Origin: Chryseobacterium gleum
Lineage (GTDB): Bacteria; Bacteroidota; Bacteroidia; UBA10329
DNA: 64,000 bases
Direction of reading: 5' to 3'
Assembly (NCBI GenBank): GCA_945903645.1
Contig: CAMDOM010000003.1
Coordinates: 1 to 64,000, forward strand
This document shows positions 49,748 through 59,075 of this stretch, in pieces. Positions within the stretch are counted from its first letter, which is position 1; every line of letters starts with the position of its first letter. The translations under genes and the position numbers were made by a program. The notes under the pieces are model-generated. The model did not search any database. It saw only the letters and a list, made by a program, of their open reading frames with translations, and had not been told where the DNA came from.

Positions 49748-51123
49748 TGTTCTGCTGGTGTTTTAGTGTGCCACTGGTGAATGAAATTACAGTCCTTAAA
49801 ATTGTCATCAATCTTAACATACGTTTTGCCCACCTTACTATTTATCCATTGTTCTATCACTATGTTTTGCTTATTCACCAAAGCTGCCGCCTGAATCTTT
49901 TGATAATCATCTTGAAGGTTGGCTAAGTGAGGCTCAGTGCGCGATTTAAGGAAATACAGGTTGTACGATTCCTTTCCATCTGCCGACATCGATTTCACAG
50001 GGCGAGATACATCTCCAGCCTTCATGTTATCAACTGTTAAAAAGAGTTTTTGGTCGATAGAACTGAGGTCTTCCATGTCAAACTTAGAAGAAGATGTCTG
50101 CGGATTGTACATCATTCCTCCATTTATTTTACTTTCCTCATCATCTGAATACTTCCCGGCCACGGCTGCAAACGTTACTTTTTCTTCCTTTATTAACGTA
50201 TAAACACTATCCAAAAATAACCGCGCACGTTCCATATCTAAAATTGAAGTTTTGGGTTTGATGAGAATGTGGCGCACATTTACTTCTTCGCCCCTGCGCT
50301 CTATCATTTGCATAAAATGAAAACCAAAAGCGCTTTCAAATACTGGAGAAACAGAGTCTTCTTCTAATCGAAATGCAATGGCGTCAAACTCAGGAACCAT
50401 CATACCACGTTTGAAGAAACCAAGTTCACCCCCTTTTTTGGACGAGCCTGGGTCTTCAGAGTACAAGATTGCTAATGCTCTAAAACCTTCGCCTTTTCTC
50501 ACGCGCTCGCGCAATTCCAATGATTTGGATTTGGATTCGGCCTTTTGCTCTGGGGTTACTTCGGGGCGTTTCATTATGCGGCCCAATTCCAATTCGGCAT
50601 TGATGCGCGGCAAGCTGTCCTTTGGGATATTCATGAAATAGGTTCTCACCTCGGCTGGGGTTACCTTCACATCGCCCGAAATTTTCTTTTGCATCTGTTG
50701 GGTAAGCAGTTGGTTTTTTATCAATCCACGAAACTCTTCTTTGATTTCAAGGATAGATTTCTCGTAGTATTCCTCCAATTTTTCTTGCGAACCCAACTGA
50801 GAAATAAAGTAACTCAACCTTCGGTTCATCTCATCTTCCACCTCGGTTTCGCCCACTTCCAAACTGTCCACTTTTGATTGATGTAGAAGAAGATTGCCGT
50901 ATAGAAGTTCTTCTAAAATAATGCACCTGCTATCGTCATTTGGTTCGTAGCCATTCGATAGCATTTGTAGATACTGCGTTTCTAGCTCAGATTGTAAGGT
51001 AATATTTCCTCCCACAACAGCAATTACGCGATCTATAGCCTTGCGTTGAGCTTGTGCCTCTGGTATTAAATTCAACAAAAGACCTAGGATGAGCAAAGTA
51101 ATCTTAGATGTATTCTTCAACAT
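49744..51123 (-). CDS. SurA-like periplasmic peptidyl-prolyl isomerase, two parvulin domains
   Basis: A 459-residue protein with signal peptide (LLILGLLLNLIPEAQAQ). The N-terminal ~30-170 is a SurA-like helical chaperone core (DRVIAVVGGNITLQSELE). It is followed by two rotamase domains, the first with YSEDPGSSKKGGELGFFKRG and FGFHFMQMIERR, the second starting VRHILIKPK and containing YSDDEESKINGGMM. Like SurA it should escort outer-membrane beta-barrel proteins across the periplasm. It starts 5 bp after the preceding lipoprotein gene and overlaps the MoxR gene, so all four genes form one operon. Confidence 0.92.
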   Translation of the reverse strand: MLKNTSKITLLILGLLLNLIPEAQAQRKAIDRVIAVVGGNITLQSELETQYLQMLSNGYEPNDDSRCIILEELLYGNLLLHQSKVDSLEVGETEVEDEMNRRLSYFISQLGSQEKLEEYYEKSILEIKEEFRGLIKNQLLTQQMQKKISGDVKVTPAEVRTYFMNIPKDSLPRINAELELGRIMKRPEVTPEQKAESKSKSLELRERVRKGEGFRALAILYSEDPGSSKKGGELGFFKRGMMVPEFDAIAFRLEEDSVSPVFESAFGFHFMQMIERRGEEVNVRHILIKPKTSILDMERARLFLDSVYTLIKEEKVTFAAVAGKYSDDEESKINGGMMYNPQTSSSKFDMEDLSSIDQKLFLTVDNMKAGDVSRPVKSMSADGKESYNLYFLKSRTEPHLANLQDDYQKIQAAALVNKQNIVIEQWINSKVGKTYVKIDDNFKDCNFIHQWHTKTPAEQ

Positions 51124-51128
51124 AGGAG

Positions 51129-51995
51129 TTAGTCGGTTATCAGAGTAAATTGATTCTTGTTCAGCGCTTCGTTAAAGATATCTTTCTCCAATTTCTTCAC
51201 TAGTTCTAGCTTGCGTTTGTTCAATATAATGTTGGCAATATTGCTGCGGATATAGTCAACAGGTGCAGGTGTGTTTTTTTGCTTAAGTTCCTTCACATAC
51301 ACAAAATAATGTGCGCTCGAATCTTGAAATTCCACAAATCCTTGACTTCTGAAATTGTCATTCGACATGTGGGATTCCACTGGAAATTGCTTCACCAAAT
51401 TATTGAGTGGTATCCATCGATTTTCGTTCAAATGCATGGCCAAGGCATGTTGCATGGCCAAGTCTTCTAAAATTGTTCGCAGCTCTTCATCGGAAGAACG
51501 CATCCATTTTCCCACATTATTGAGGCCGTTTGTTTGCTTTCCAAACTTTACAAAAAGAGCTCGAACAATATCTTCTTGCAGTTCAAAATCTCCTTTATTG
51601 GATTCGAAATAGGCGTCAATCTCAGGACTAGTAACGGTAGTATCCATTCGCTGACGCACCCATTCGGTTTGATACAAATAGATGATTAGCGACCTGCGAT
51701 ATTCATCCAGTTGCTTCTTTACATTCTTTTGTTCGTCACTCAAATTGAGTTCAGCACGGTCAAGCAATAATTGTTGAGTTGCCCATTGCTGAATGAAATT
51801 ATTAGCAAACAAAATGCTGTCTTCTTTGCTTAAACCTGTTGGCATAGCTTCTAAAAGTTCGTCCAAATGCAGCACATGGTCTTTGGCCGTAGCAATAGGT
51901 TTTCTCGCGGTTTCTTTTTCAAAGAGACCGCATCCTGCAGCCAATGGAAGCAGAACAAACAGAAGAGCTTTTATCCTTCTGCTTTTCGAAATCAT
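51129..51995 (-). CDS. SurA/PrsA-like lipoprotein with degenerate isomerase region
   Basis: A 288-residue lipoprotein; the signal ends LLPLAAGC. Residues ~45-140 form a helical SurA/PrsA-N-like segment (NNFIQQWATQQLLLDRAEL). The middle, where a parvulin domain would lie, starts with ESNKGDFELQEDIVRALFVKF but lacks the conserved AxHIL, GGxLG and FGxH motifs seen in its two neighbours. It is therefore probably a chaperone without isomerase activity. It overlaps the upstream two-domain parvulin gene by 4 bp and is followed by surA at 5 bp. Confidence 0.78.
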   Translation of the reverse strand: MISKSRRIKALLFVLLPLAAGCGLFEKETARKPIATAKDHVLHLDELLEAMPTGLSKEDSILFANNFIQQWATQQLLLDRAELNLSDEQKNVKKQLDEYRRSLIIYLYQTEWVRQRMDTTVTSPEIDAYFESNKGDFELQEDIVRALFVKFGKQTNGLNNVGKWMRSSDEELRTILEDLAMQHALAMHLNENRWIPLNNLVKQFPVESHMSNDNFRSQGFVEFQDSSAHYFVYVKELKQKNTPAPVDYIRSNIANIILNKRKLELVKKLEKDIFNEALNKNQFTLITD

Positions 51996-53956
51996 TTTAT
52001 TTTGCTCAGCAGCGTATCGTCTGCTTTATACTTGTATTTGGAGCGCAATTCTTTAATCCATTCCTGCTCCAAGTATTGCTGATATTCGGCTGTGACTAAC
52101 CCTCTAGCTTCTTTCAGTGTCTTAGTAGTTGGGGCAAGCACTTCTTTTACCACCACAATCACTTGATTTTCTCCCACTTTGAATGGGCCTTGCACACCTT
52201 TTTCCCATGCCACATTTTTCAGCACTTCCTCATCTTCCATTTGATATTTTCCTACCTCAGCACGAAGATTTAGTTTGGAATTCACATTGTAGGCTTTTAC
52301 AATTGCTTCGCTGTCCACTTCGCCTTTCTTGAATTTCTTTTTCAATTCGGCCAACAACGGTTGAAGAATAGAGTCCTTTTGAACATGATAGATTTCAGCG
52401 TCCAATCTTTTCTCCCACATGAATTTGTCTTTACTCTTTTCGTAAAAAGCTTGTAATCCTAAAGTGTCTTTTACTGCTTTTGACCACACTTTTTGATCAG
52501 TCAAATCAAACAAGAGAATGCCATCACGGTATTCTTTCAGCAATGCTTTGTATTCGGGATATTTTTTCTCCAATTGCGATTCTTCGAACGCTAGAACACT
52601 TTCTTCTACAAATTGCGCATAAAACCCATTGAGCAACACACGTAAATCCTCAGGCTTTCTGCGGGTTTGTTGTTTGCCTACAAATTGAGCTAAATCAAAT
52701 TGCGTGAATGACTTGTTACCCAATGTCATTAAAGTTTTGGTAAGTACTTTGGCAGTATCAGCATTCCATTTTCCTTCTAAAACTCTCGCGTCTAAAAACT
52801 TAGCAAGTTCATCTATTGGTGCTGCAAATTCTTTGAAACCAGCTTCTTTCTTCACGCGGTCGATCACGACAGTTCGTGTAAGTTGCGAACGGCTGTCTTT
52901 GCTCACTTTTGCAGTAAGGTCATCTTTGGTAGCCTCGAAAGTTGGAACAGGAATACGTTGCAACAATTTGATGATGTGCCAGCCGTATTCTGTTTCAATT
53001 GGTTCAGATACGTCTCCAATTTCTTTCAAGGCGAAAGCAGCTTTTTCAAATGCTGCTACCATGCGGCCTGAACCAAATTGTGGCAATTCGCCACCTTTAA
53101 CAGACGAACCTTTATCCTCTGAATACTTGGTTGCAAGTTCTTCAAAAGTGCTTAGACCTTTGCCCAAAATACCTTTCACTTCCAACGCCTTTTCTTTGGC
53201 CTTAGCCACATCTTCTGCTGTTGCTTCTTTACCTGTTTTAAGCATAATGTGCGCTACCTTTAGTTCGCCCAACGCATCACGCTTGCCATTTATTTTCAAA
53301 ATGTGATAACCAAAACGCGTTCTTACCGGTTGGCTAATTTGTCCAACTGGCGTGGTAAAAGCCGCTGTCTCGAAGGGATACACCATCCGCATAGCTGAGA
53401 ACCATCCTAAGTTGCCACCATTTTCGGCAGCTGATGGATCTTCAGAATTCTTTTTTGCTAACGCTTCAAAGTCTCCTTTCAAAGCAGCATTGCGCAATTC
53501 CACAATGCGATTGTAAACCGCCAAGGTGTCTTTTGGCAACGCATCAGGACCAACTTTTAAGAGAATATGGCTTGCGCTCACATCTTGTTTCATACGTTCG
53601 TACGCCTCTTTAATCAATGCTTCTGATACATTTTTGTCTGTCAAATAAGGCTTAGCCAATTGTTTCTGATAGCCTTTTAGCTCTTCAATGAATTTTTTCA
53701 AAGTATCCAAGCCCAAAACTTCGGCTTCGCGCACTTTGAGACGGAAATTGATGTACAACTCCAAGTATTCCTTTAAGTCGGCAGGGTCTACAGTTGCTTC
53801 GCGATTGTTCTTTCTATACACTGCCTCAAATTCAGAAAGGCTAACGTTTTGACCATCAACAGTGAGAAGAATTGGGTCTTTCTCTTGAGCGAAAGAAGCA
53901 GTTGTGCCAAGAAGAATAGAGCAAATGGAAACGACAGTTAAAAATTGTACTCTCAT
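51992..53956 (-). CDS. periplasmic peptidyl-prolyl isomerase with two parvulin domains
   Basis: A 654-residue exported protein; signal peptide with ILLGTTASFAQ. An N-terminal SurA-like helical part (~25-120) is followed by two tandem rotamase domains: SASHILLKV to FGYHILKI (with NGGNLGWFS) and VAHIMLKT to YGWHIIKL (with GGELPQFG). A long helical C-terminus (~350-654) has no clear relatives by eye. First gene of the operon with the degenerate lipoprotein, surA and moxR. It has a promoter element 27 bp upstream of the ATG. Confidence 0.92.
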   Translation of the reverse strand: MRVQFLTVVSICSILLGTTASFAQEKDPILLTVDGQNVSLSEFEAVYRKNNREATVDPADLKEYLELYINFRLKVREAEVLGLDTLKKFIEELKGYQKQLAKPYLTDKNVSEALIKEAYERMKQDVSASHILLKVGPDALPKDTLAVYNRIVELRNAALKGDFEALAKKNSEDPSAAENGGNLGWFSAMRMVYPFETAAFTTPVGQISQPVRTRFGYHILKINGKRDALGELKVAHIMLKTGKEATAEDVAKAKEKALEVKGILGKGLSTFEELATKYSEDKGSSVKGGELPQFGSGRMVAAFEKAAFALKEIGDVSEPIETEYGWHIIKLLQRIPVPTFEATKDDLTAKVSKDSRSQLTRTVVIDRVKKEAGFKEFAAPIDELAKFLDARVLEGKWNADTAKVLTKTLMTLGNKSFTQFDLAQFVGKQQTRRKPEDLRVLLNGFYAQFVEESVLAFEESQLEKKYPEYKALLKEYRDGILLFDLTDQKVWSKAVKDTLGLQAFYEKSKDKFMWEKRLDAEIYHVQKDSILQPLLAELKKKFKKGEVDSEAIVKAYNVNSKLNLRAEVGKYQMEDEEVLKNVAWEKGVQGPFKVGENQVIVVVKEVLAPTTKTLKEARGLVTAEYQQYLEQEWIKELRSKYKYKADDTLLSKIK

Positions 53957-53982
53957 ATTAAGCTTAGGTTTTTTAAGTGTGC

Positions 53983-53990
53983 AAAAGTAA
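53983..53990 (-). promoter_or_regulatory. -7 promoter element TACTTTTG for the chaperone operon
   Basis: Minus-strand TACTTTTG matching TAnnTTTG, ending 26 bp before the ATG at 53956. Confidence 0.6.
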
Positions 53991-54081
53991 GATTCCTGAA
54001 CGGGAAAAAACAGGCACCCAAAAGTGCCAAAAAGTGGTTCTGAAAATGAATGAAATCCATGCTTAAAATCGCCAGCAAAGG

Positions 54082-55551
54082 CTATGGACTATAATTGGGA
54101 GCCTCGCTTGTTATAGTGATTCCGTGCGGATGACTTTCGCGAATACCAGCACTCGAAATGCGGATGAATTTTGCTTTTTGAAGGTCGGCTACGGTGTAAG
54201 ATCCACAGTAGCCCATGCCAGCCCGCAGCCCTCCAATAATCTGATAAATTACTTCGTGCAACGTGCCTTTATAGGGCACACGGCCTACTATGCCTTCGGG
54301 TACAAGTTTCTTCACATCATCTTCCGAATCTTGGAAATAGCGGTCTTTCGAACCTTTTTGCATAGCCTCCAATGAGCCCATGCCGCGATATGTTTTGAAT
54401 TTTCTACCTTCAAGAATTACGGTATGTCCTGGAGATTCTTCTGTTCCAGCAAACATGCTTCCTGCCATAATGGTATCTGCACCAGCGGCCAATGCTTTTA
54501 CAATATCACCCGTAAAACGCAAACCACCATCTCCTATAACAGGAACACCTGAACCTTTTATGGCTTTTGCAACTTCTAATATAGCCGAAAGTTGCGGTAC
54601 CCCAACACCTGCAATCACCCTAGTGGTGCAAATGGAACCTGGGCCAATGCCCACTTTCACTCCATCAGCACCATTTTCAACGAGTAGTTTGGCAGCTGCT
54701 CCGGTGGCGATATTGCCTACCACTACTTGTAAGGTTGGAAATTTTGCTTTTACGCTTCGTAGTGCTGTTACAACTCCTTTTGTATGCCCATGTGCGGTGT
54801 CAATTACAACTGCATCAACTCCTACTGCTTGCAAAGCGCTCACACGATCTAGCATATCGCCTGTAATTCCCACTGCCGCTGCAACGCGCAATCGTCCAAA
54901 CGAATCTTTACATGCATTGGGACGGAGCCGTGTTTTTATCAAATCTTTATAGGTGATTAGGCCAACGAGCTTGAAATTGGCGTCCACCACAGGGAGTTTC
55001 TCGATTTTAAATTCTTGTAAGGTGGCTTCAATCTTGCCCAAATCGGTAACATCCTTAGCTGTAACTAAGTTTTTGGAGGTCATCACTTCGGCAATGGGCC
55101 GCGTCATGTCTTTCTCAAATCGCAAATCACGATTGGTGACAATGCCCACTAAAGTCCGATTTTCATCTACCACGGGAATACCACCTATTCGAAATTCAGC
55201 CATCATTTTGAGGGCGTCCGATACTAACGAATTGGCCTCTAAAGTCACGGGATCTATAATCATCCCGCTTTCTGCCCGTTTCACTTTGCGCACTTCTTGC
55301 GCTTGGGCTTCGATGGACATATTCTTGTGAATCACCCCAATGCCACCTTCTTGCGCCATGGCAATTGCCATCGCAGCTTCGGTCACGGTGTCCATAGCTG
55401 CGGACACAATAGGCACTTTCAACTCAATTTCTCTTGTGAACCGACTGCTGATGTTTACATCTTTTGGCATCACCTCCGAATAGGCTGGCACTAAGAGCAC
55501 GTCATCGAATGTCAGTCCTTCGCCATGGAATTTCTCTGGGTCGAGCGTCAT
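54082..55551 (-). CDS. guaB: inosine-5'-monophosphate dehydrogenase
   Basis: A 489-residue enzyme oxidising IMP to XMP, the committing step of GMP synthesis. TFDDVLLVPAYSEV, two CBS domains at ~95-210, the catalytic Cys in GPGSICTTR, the GDGGLRFTGD loop and the flap region YRGMGSLEAM with KLVPEGIVG are all present. The open frame extends 30 codons further up. The ATG at 55551 (MTLDPEKF) fits the usual length, and a promoter element lies within the extension. The CBS pair is the known site of purine-nucleotide feedback. Single-gene unit. Confidence 0.96.
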   Translation of the reverse strand: MTLDPEKFHGEGLTFDDVLLVPAYSEVMPKDVNISSRFTREIELKVPIVSAAMDTVTEAAMAIAMAQEGGIGVIHKNMSIEAQAQEVRKVKRAESGMIIDPVTLEANSLVSDALKMMAEFRIGGIPVVDENRTLVGIVTNRDLRFEKDMTRPIAEVMTSKNLVTAKDVTDLGKIEATLQEFKIEKLPVVDANFKLVGLITYKDLIKTRLRPNACKDSFGRLRVAAAVGITGDMLDRVSALQAVGVDAVVIDTAHGHTKGVVTALRSVKAKFPTLQVVVGNIATGAAAKLLVENGADGVKVGIGPGSICTTRVIAGVGVPQLSAILEVAKAIKGSGVPVIGDGGLRFTGDIVKALAAGADTIMAGSMFAGTEESPGHTVILEGRKFKTYRGMGSLEAMQKGSKDRYFQDSEDDVKKLVPEGIVGRVPYKGTLHEVIYQIIGGLRAGMGYCGSYTVADLQKAKFIRISSAGIRESHPHGITITSEAPNYSP

Positions 55552-55584
55552 TGCTTTGAATTTCTGCTTGCGTAAAAATTCGTG

Positions 55585-55592
55585 CAAAGATA
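55585..55592 (-). promoter_or_regulatory. -7 promoter element TATCTTTG for guaB
   Basis: On the minus strand TATCTTTG fits TAnnTTTG and lies 33 bp upstream of the chosen guaB ATG. It sits inside the longer open frame. Confidence 0.55.
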
Positions 55593-55676
55593 ACTTTCCA
55601 AACGGAGGCTGAAAGGATGAGTTTTTGGTTGAAAACAGCACTTGATTTGAAGGAAATAATCTCGATTAGAAAATTC

Positions 55677-55684
55677 TAATTTTG
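55677..55684 (+). promoter_or_regulatory. -7 promoter element TAATTTTG for the 55706 gene
   Basis: TAATTTTG matches TAnnTTTG and ends 21 bp before the ATG at 55706. It overlaps the alternative TTG start at 55682. Confidence 0.5.
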
Positions 55685-55705
55685 ACCAACATCCAAGTTC
55701 AGTTT

Positions 55706-55951
55706 ATGCAACCCGAAGTATTTCAAGCTCTGAATATCCATAAACGGTGGGAGGTGGTGCGCTCGCAAGGAATTCCTGTAGCAAAGCGCTATTATCGTGG
55801 ATTTGATGTGCAGCTTTACGCTTTGGGATTGATATATATCGAAACTTGGAGTCGCGCTGGACTTTCAATGATTGAATGGATTGAAGTGATGCCTACCCAG
55901 CGCGTGGCAGATGTTTATGGTGCGGACTTAAAAGAGATATTGAATTCATGA
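55706..55951 (+). CDS. small hypothetical protein, 81 aa
   Basis: I do not recognise the family. It is a short cytoplasmic-looking protein (RGFDVQLYALGLIYIETWSR) without membrane segment or signal. The predicted alpha/beta pattern is compact. ATG 55706 is preferred over TTG 55682, which lies in the promoter element. Its stop overlaps the ATG of the following lipoprotein gene (ATGA), so the two are coupled. Confidence 0.65.
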   Translation: MQPEVFQALNIHKRWEVVRSQGIPVAKRYYRGFDVQLYALGLIYIETWSRAGLSMIEWIEVMPTQRVADVYGADLKEILNS

Positions 55952-56409
55952 AAAAGAAACAGGTTTTATTTTCGATGATAGTGTTGATGATTGCCTTCAT
56001 TTGGTCAGGCTGCGAAACATTTACAGACCTCGGGTTAAAGAATGCCAATTGGGAGTTGTACAACATTAGAACGCCCAATGCTGACTACAATTTGATGGCA
56101 ATTCGCATGCCCGATTATCGCGATAATGACCCCGCCTATCGGTACCACATTCAGTTTTATGATGGAGACCGCTGCACGGGAACTTACTATGCTGCCGACA
56201 CATTGAACTATGAAGTGGAAGGAACTTGGAGCTTGCCTCAGCATGATATTTTGCGCATTAAGCTGGACGGAGTAGTGGACGGTGATTTTCTCATTTCCAA
56301 ACTTGAAAGCCAAGTATTTTTCCTTTCTACCGAAAAAAATTATCACGGCATAGTTGGGTTAGAGCCAGCGTTTTTTCCCATGGATATGTACATTAAACGG
56401 AGCTATTAG
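55948..56409 (+). CDS. hypothetical lipoprotein, 153 aa
   Basis: Lipoprotein signal (LFSMIVLMIAFIWSGC). The mature ~130 residues are a beta-rich domain (YHIQFYDGDRCTGTYYAADTLNYEVEGTWSLPQHDILRI split over several strands), similar in outline to the small lipocalin-like or META-like lipoproteins that often carry a WSL..D.L motif. I cannot name a family with confidence. The second Cys (DRCTG) is unpaired. It is coupled to the 81-residue gene and followed 14 bp later by the GMC oxidoreductase gene. Confidence 0.68.
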   Translation: MKKKQVLFSMIVLMIAFIWSGCETFTDLGLKNANWELYNIRTPNADYNLMAIRMPDYRDNDPAYRYHIQFYDGDRCTGTYYAADTLNYEVEGTWSLPQHDILRIKLDGVVDGDFLISKLESQVFFLSTEKNYHGIVGLEPAFFPMDMYIKRSY

Positions 56410-56423
56410 CCCATATCATTACC

Positions 56424-58028
56424 ATGGAAAAAATTTACGACCACATTATTATTGGATCTGGCTTTGGCGGAAGTGTGAGTGCTATGCGCCTTGCCGAGAA
56501 AGGGTATGATGTATTGGTTATAGAAAAAGGTAAGCGCTGGAAAAACACCGATTTCCCGGAAACGAACTGGAATGTGCGCAAGTTTTTATGGTTGCCAGCG
56601 CTTCGTTTTTTTGGGTTTATGCGCATTGACATTCTGAATCGCATTTTGATATTTAGCGGCAGTGGAGTAGGAGGCGGCAGTTTGGTGTATGCAAATACGC
56701 ACATGTATCCGCCCAACGCGTTTTTCGATAATCCTATTTGGTCGGGTATTCGGGATTGGAAAAGCACCTTGGATCCATTTTATGCCAAAGCCCGCTTTAT
56801 GCTGGGTAGCACCAAGTATGAAAAAGAAGGCCCTGAAGACCGCATCCTAAAGGAAATTGCCAAGGACATGGGCAAGAGCGACACCTACGCCCCTGTAGAC
56901 CATATTGGCGTGTATTTGGGGGATAGCGGCAAAGATGTTGATCCATATTTCAACGGATTGGGGCCCAAACGCAGAGGCTGCATTGAATGCGCGGGTTGCA
57001 TGGTAGGTTGTCGCTACAACGCCAAGAATACGCTCGACAAAAACTACCTGTGGTTTGCTGAGCAATGGGGCGCCAAAATAGAAGCCGAGCGCGAAGTGAC
57101 TCGGGTGGAATATGAAGATGGGCTCTATTATGTTACTACCGTTTCGTCTACCTCATTTTTTGGGAAACAAGAACGCACCGTAAAATCTAAAGGCATTGTG
57201 TTTAGTGCAGGTGTGTTGGGCACATTGCGATTACTTTTTAAACAGAAATTTGATTTAGGAACCTTACCAAACCTCAGCGACCAGTTGGGCGCCAATCTTC
57301 GCACCAACAGCGAATCGCTTTGCGGAATTGCTGGTATTCCCGAAAAAATGAACCATGGAGTGGCCATTAGCCGTGTGTTCAACCCTGATGAACATACCCA
57401 CATCGAGTTGGTAAAATATCCCGACCGTTCAGGAGCTATGGGACTTTTGGCTGTGATGGCTGCTGGCGATGGCCCAGCATTGATGCGCACCTTGAGTTCA
57501 TTTTGGAGTTTTATTTCTCGTCCATTGCGTTCCTTTCGAGTTATGCAGAAAGATTTCGCCAAGTATTCCATCATTCTCCTAGTGATGCAAAGCCTCGACA
57601 ACGCTTTGAAAGTGGAGTGGAAGCGGGGAATTTTTGGAAAGAGCCTACACGTGAAAGACAGTAGAGGCGAGCGCGCCCCGGCCTACATTCCAATTGGGCA
57701 AGAAGTGATGCACCGCTATGCCGAGAAATCGGGCGGAGTGGCGATGAACAACATGGGTGAGGTGTTTCTAAACATGAGCAGCACGGCTCATATTTTGGGC
57801 GGTTGTCCTATGGGGAAAGATGTGTCAACTGGCGTGGTCAACGACCGCTTCGAGGTGCATGGCTATACCAACATGCGAATCCTCGATGGCAGCATTGTGC
57901 CTTGCAATTTGGGTGTAAATCCAAGTTTGACCATCACCGCTTTGAGCGAATACGCCATGAGTCTTGTTCCCCAAAAAGAAGGTAGCACCTCCCTAAAATT
58001 GGAAGAACGCATGGCTGCCATCGCCTAA
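56424..58028 (+). CDS. GMC-family FAD oxidoreductase with four-Cys motif
   Basis: A 534-residue flavoprotein. The N-terminal dinucleotide fold IIGSGFGGSVSAMRLAEKG is followed by the GMC signature GSGVGGGSLVYANT. The C-terminal block STAHILGGCPMG with VNPSLTITALSEYAM matches the cholesterol-oxidase-like branch, including the active-site His and Asn regions. Residues ~190-205 carry CIECAGCMVGC, a spacing of C-x2-C-x2-C-x3-C. It is seen in other members of this branch and could bind iron-sulfur or zinc. The substrate, an alcohol or sterol-like lipid, is unknown. No signal peptide. A hairpin terminator follows. Confidence 0.9.
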   Translation: MEKIYDHIIIGSGFGGSVSAMRLAEKGYDVLVIEKGKRWKNTDFPETNWNVRKFLWLPALRFFGFMRIDILNRILIFSGSGVGGGSLVYANTHMYPPNAFFDNPIWSGIRDWKSTLDPFYAKARFMLGSTKYEKEGPEDRILKEIAKDMGKSDTYAPVDHIGVYLGDSGKDVDPYFNGLGPKRRGCIECAGCMVGCRYNAKNTLDKNYLWFAEQWGAKIEAEREVTRVEYEDGLYYVTTVSSTSFFGKQERTVKSKGIVFSAGVLGTLRLLFKQKFDLGTLPNLSDQLGANLRTNSESLCGIAGIPEKMNHGVAISRVFNPDEHTHIELVKYPDRSGAMGLLAVMAAGDGPALMRTLSSFWSFISRPLRSFRVMQKDFAKYSIILLVMQSLDNALKVEWKRGIFGKSLHVKDSRGERAPAYIPIGQEVMHRYAEKSGGVAMNNMGEVFLNMSSTAHILGGCPMGKDVSTGVVNDRFEVHGYTNMRILDGSIVPCNLGVNPSLTITALSEYAMSLVPQKEGSTSLKLEERMAAIA

Positions 58029-58047
58029 TCTCTCCCCTTAATCCCAC

Positions 58048-58084
58048 AAAAAAATCCCATCCAAATGAATGACTGGGATTTTTT
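58048..58084 (+). terminator. rho-independent terminator after the GMC oxidoreductase
   Basis: AAAAAATCCCA pairs with TGGGATTTTTT around a 14-base loop. The mirrored A and T runs let it work in both directions, so it can also end the convergent lipoprotein gene at 58103. Confidence 0.88.
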
Positions 58085-58102
58085 AGTTGGATGGATAACC
58101 GA

Positions 58103-58924
58103 TTAGTTAAGCTGAATGGCGTAGTCGTTGCCATTCACTGTAACCACAGCATCGTTGTCGCAGGTGCCATCGCCAAAATTGATGGTTTTCACAGGCTTAT
58201 CTGTTTTGGTTACTTCAACAATACCAGATGTTTTCCAACTGCATGCTTTCACTTTGCGCACAGGCTCTAAGATAAGTGCAGTGAAACTTGTACCGTCAGA
58301 TGATTGCGCACTGTGGCTTCCGTTCACAAGATAAATATCGTCCAAGCGCTGTGGTGTGCCAAAACCTTCAATCCATTCGCGGGTGCGGTCGGCTTGCCAT
58401 TGCAGCACTTCGCCATCATCTTTGGTAAGCGTGGCATCTACCGTAATAGTAAACCAGATATTACCATCGGTATTCAATCCTTCGTTAAACACCGTTTTCG
58501 TGCCTTCCACTTGGGTGCCATCTACCACATAGTTTGTAGTGGTGATAGTGTGCAAATGACCTGGTTCAGCATAGGGGCCGGTGTAGGTAACCGTAACCAA
58601 ACCACTGCGCATACGGCCATCGTTACCCATACAGCCCGTACCAAAATCAATGGTCAATACGCGAGGTTCCGATACCGTATCGTGTGTTTTTATGGCACAG
58701 CTGCTATAAACAAGTTGTTCATCCTCCAATTTGTACGAAATCAATTCGCCTGTGGCAGCCTCATCGGCCATGTCATGCAGGTCATCAAACAGTTGTTCGC
58801 CAAGGGCGCTGTCTTTCGCATCCTTCATGCTTTCTTCCACATTATCCTTATTACAACTTCCTAACACAAGCATTAAGGTGCTTGCAACCATTAACGAACG
58901 AAATGCAATCATGGGCTTTTTCAT
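58103..58924 (-). CDS. hypothetical lipoprotein, 273 aa
   Basis: Signal peptide ending LVLGSC, so envelope-anchored. The mature protein is beta-rich with repeating phrases (ITIDFGTGCMGNDGRMRSG and INFGDGTCDNDAVVTVNG), each a strand-turn with a Cys. This suggests duplicated small beta domains with disulfides. The family is unrecognised but of a type frequent in Bacteroidota. It converges on the GMC gene and shares its terminator. Promoter not evident. Confidence 0.7.
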   Translation of the reverse strand: MKKPMIAFRSLMVASTLMLVLGSCNKDNVEESMKDAKDSALGEQLFDDLHDMADEAATGELISYKLEDEQLVYSSCAIKTHDTVSEPRVLTIDFGTGCMGNDGRMRSGLVTVTYTGPYAEPGHLHTITTTNYVVDGTQVEGTKTVFNEGLNTDGNIWFTITVDATLTKDDGEVLQWQADRTREWIEGFGTPQRLDDIYLVNGSHSAQSSDGTSFTALILEPVRKVKACSWKTSGIVEVTKTDKPVKTINFGDGTCDNDAVVTVNGNDYAIQLN

Positions 58925-59075
58925 GGTGTTTTGTTTTTAGTTATGGGGCTAAGACGCACCCGATGGGCAATGGTTTAATGGGGTGGTAAAGAAAGAAGAA
59001 AATTATTGGGATTGTTCTTATCCAATCGTGACAATAGGAGTGGACTCAGTCTATTGAACACTCTGGATAATCGGG

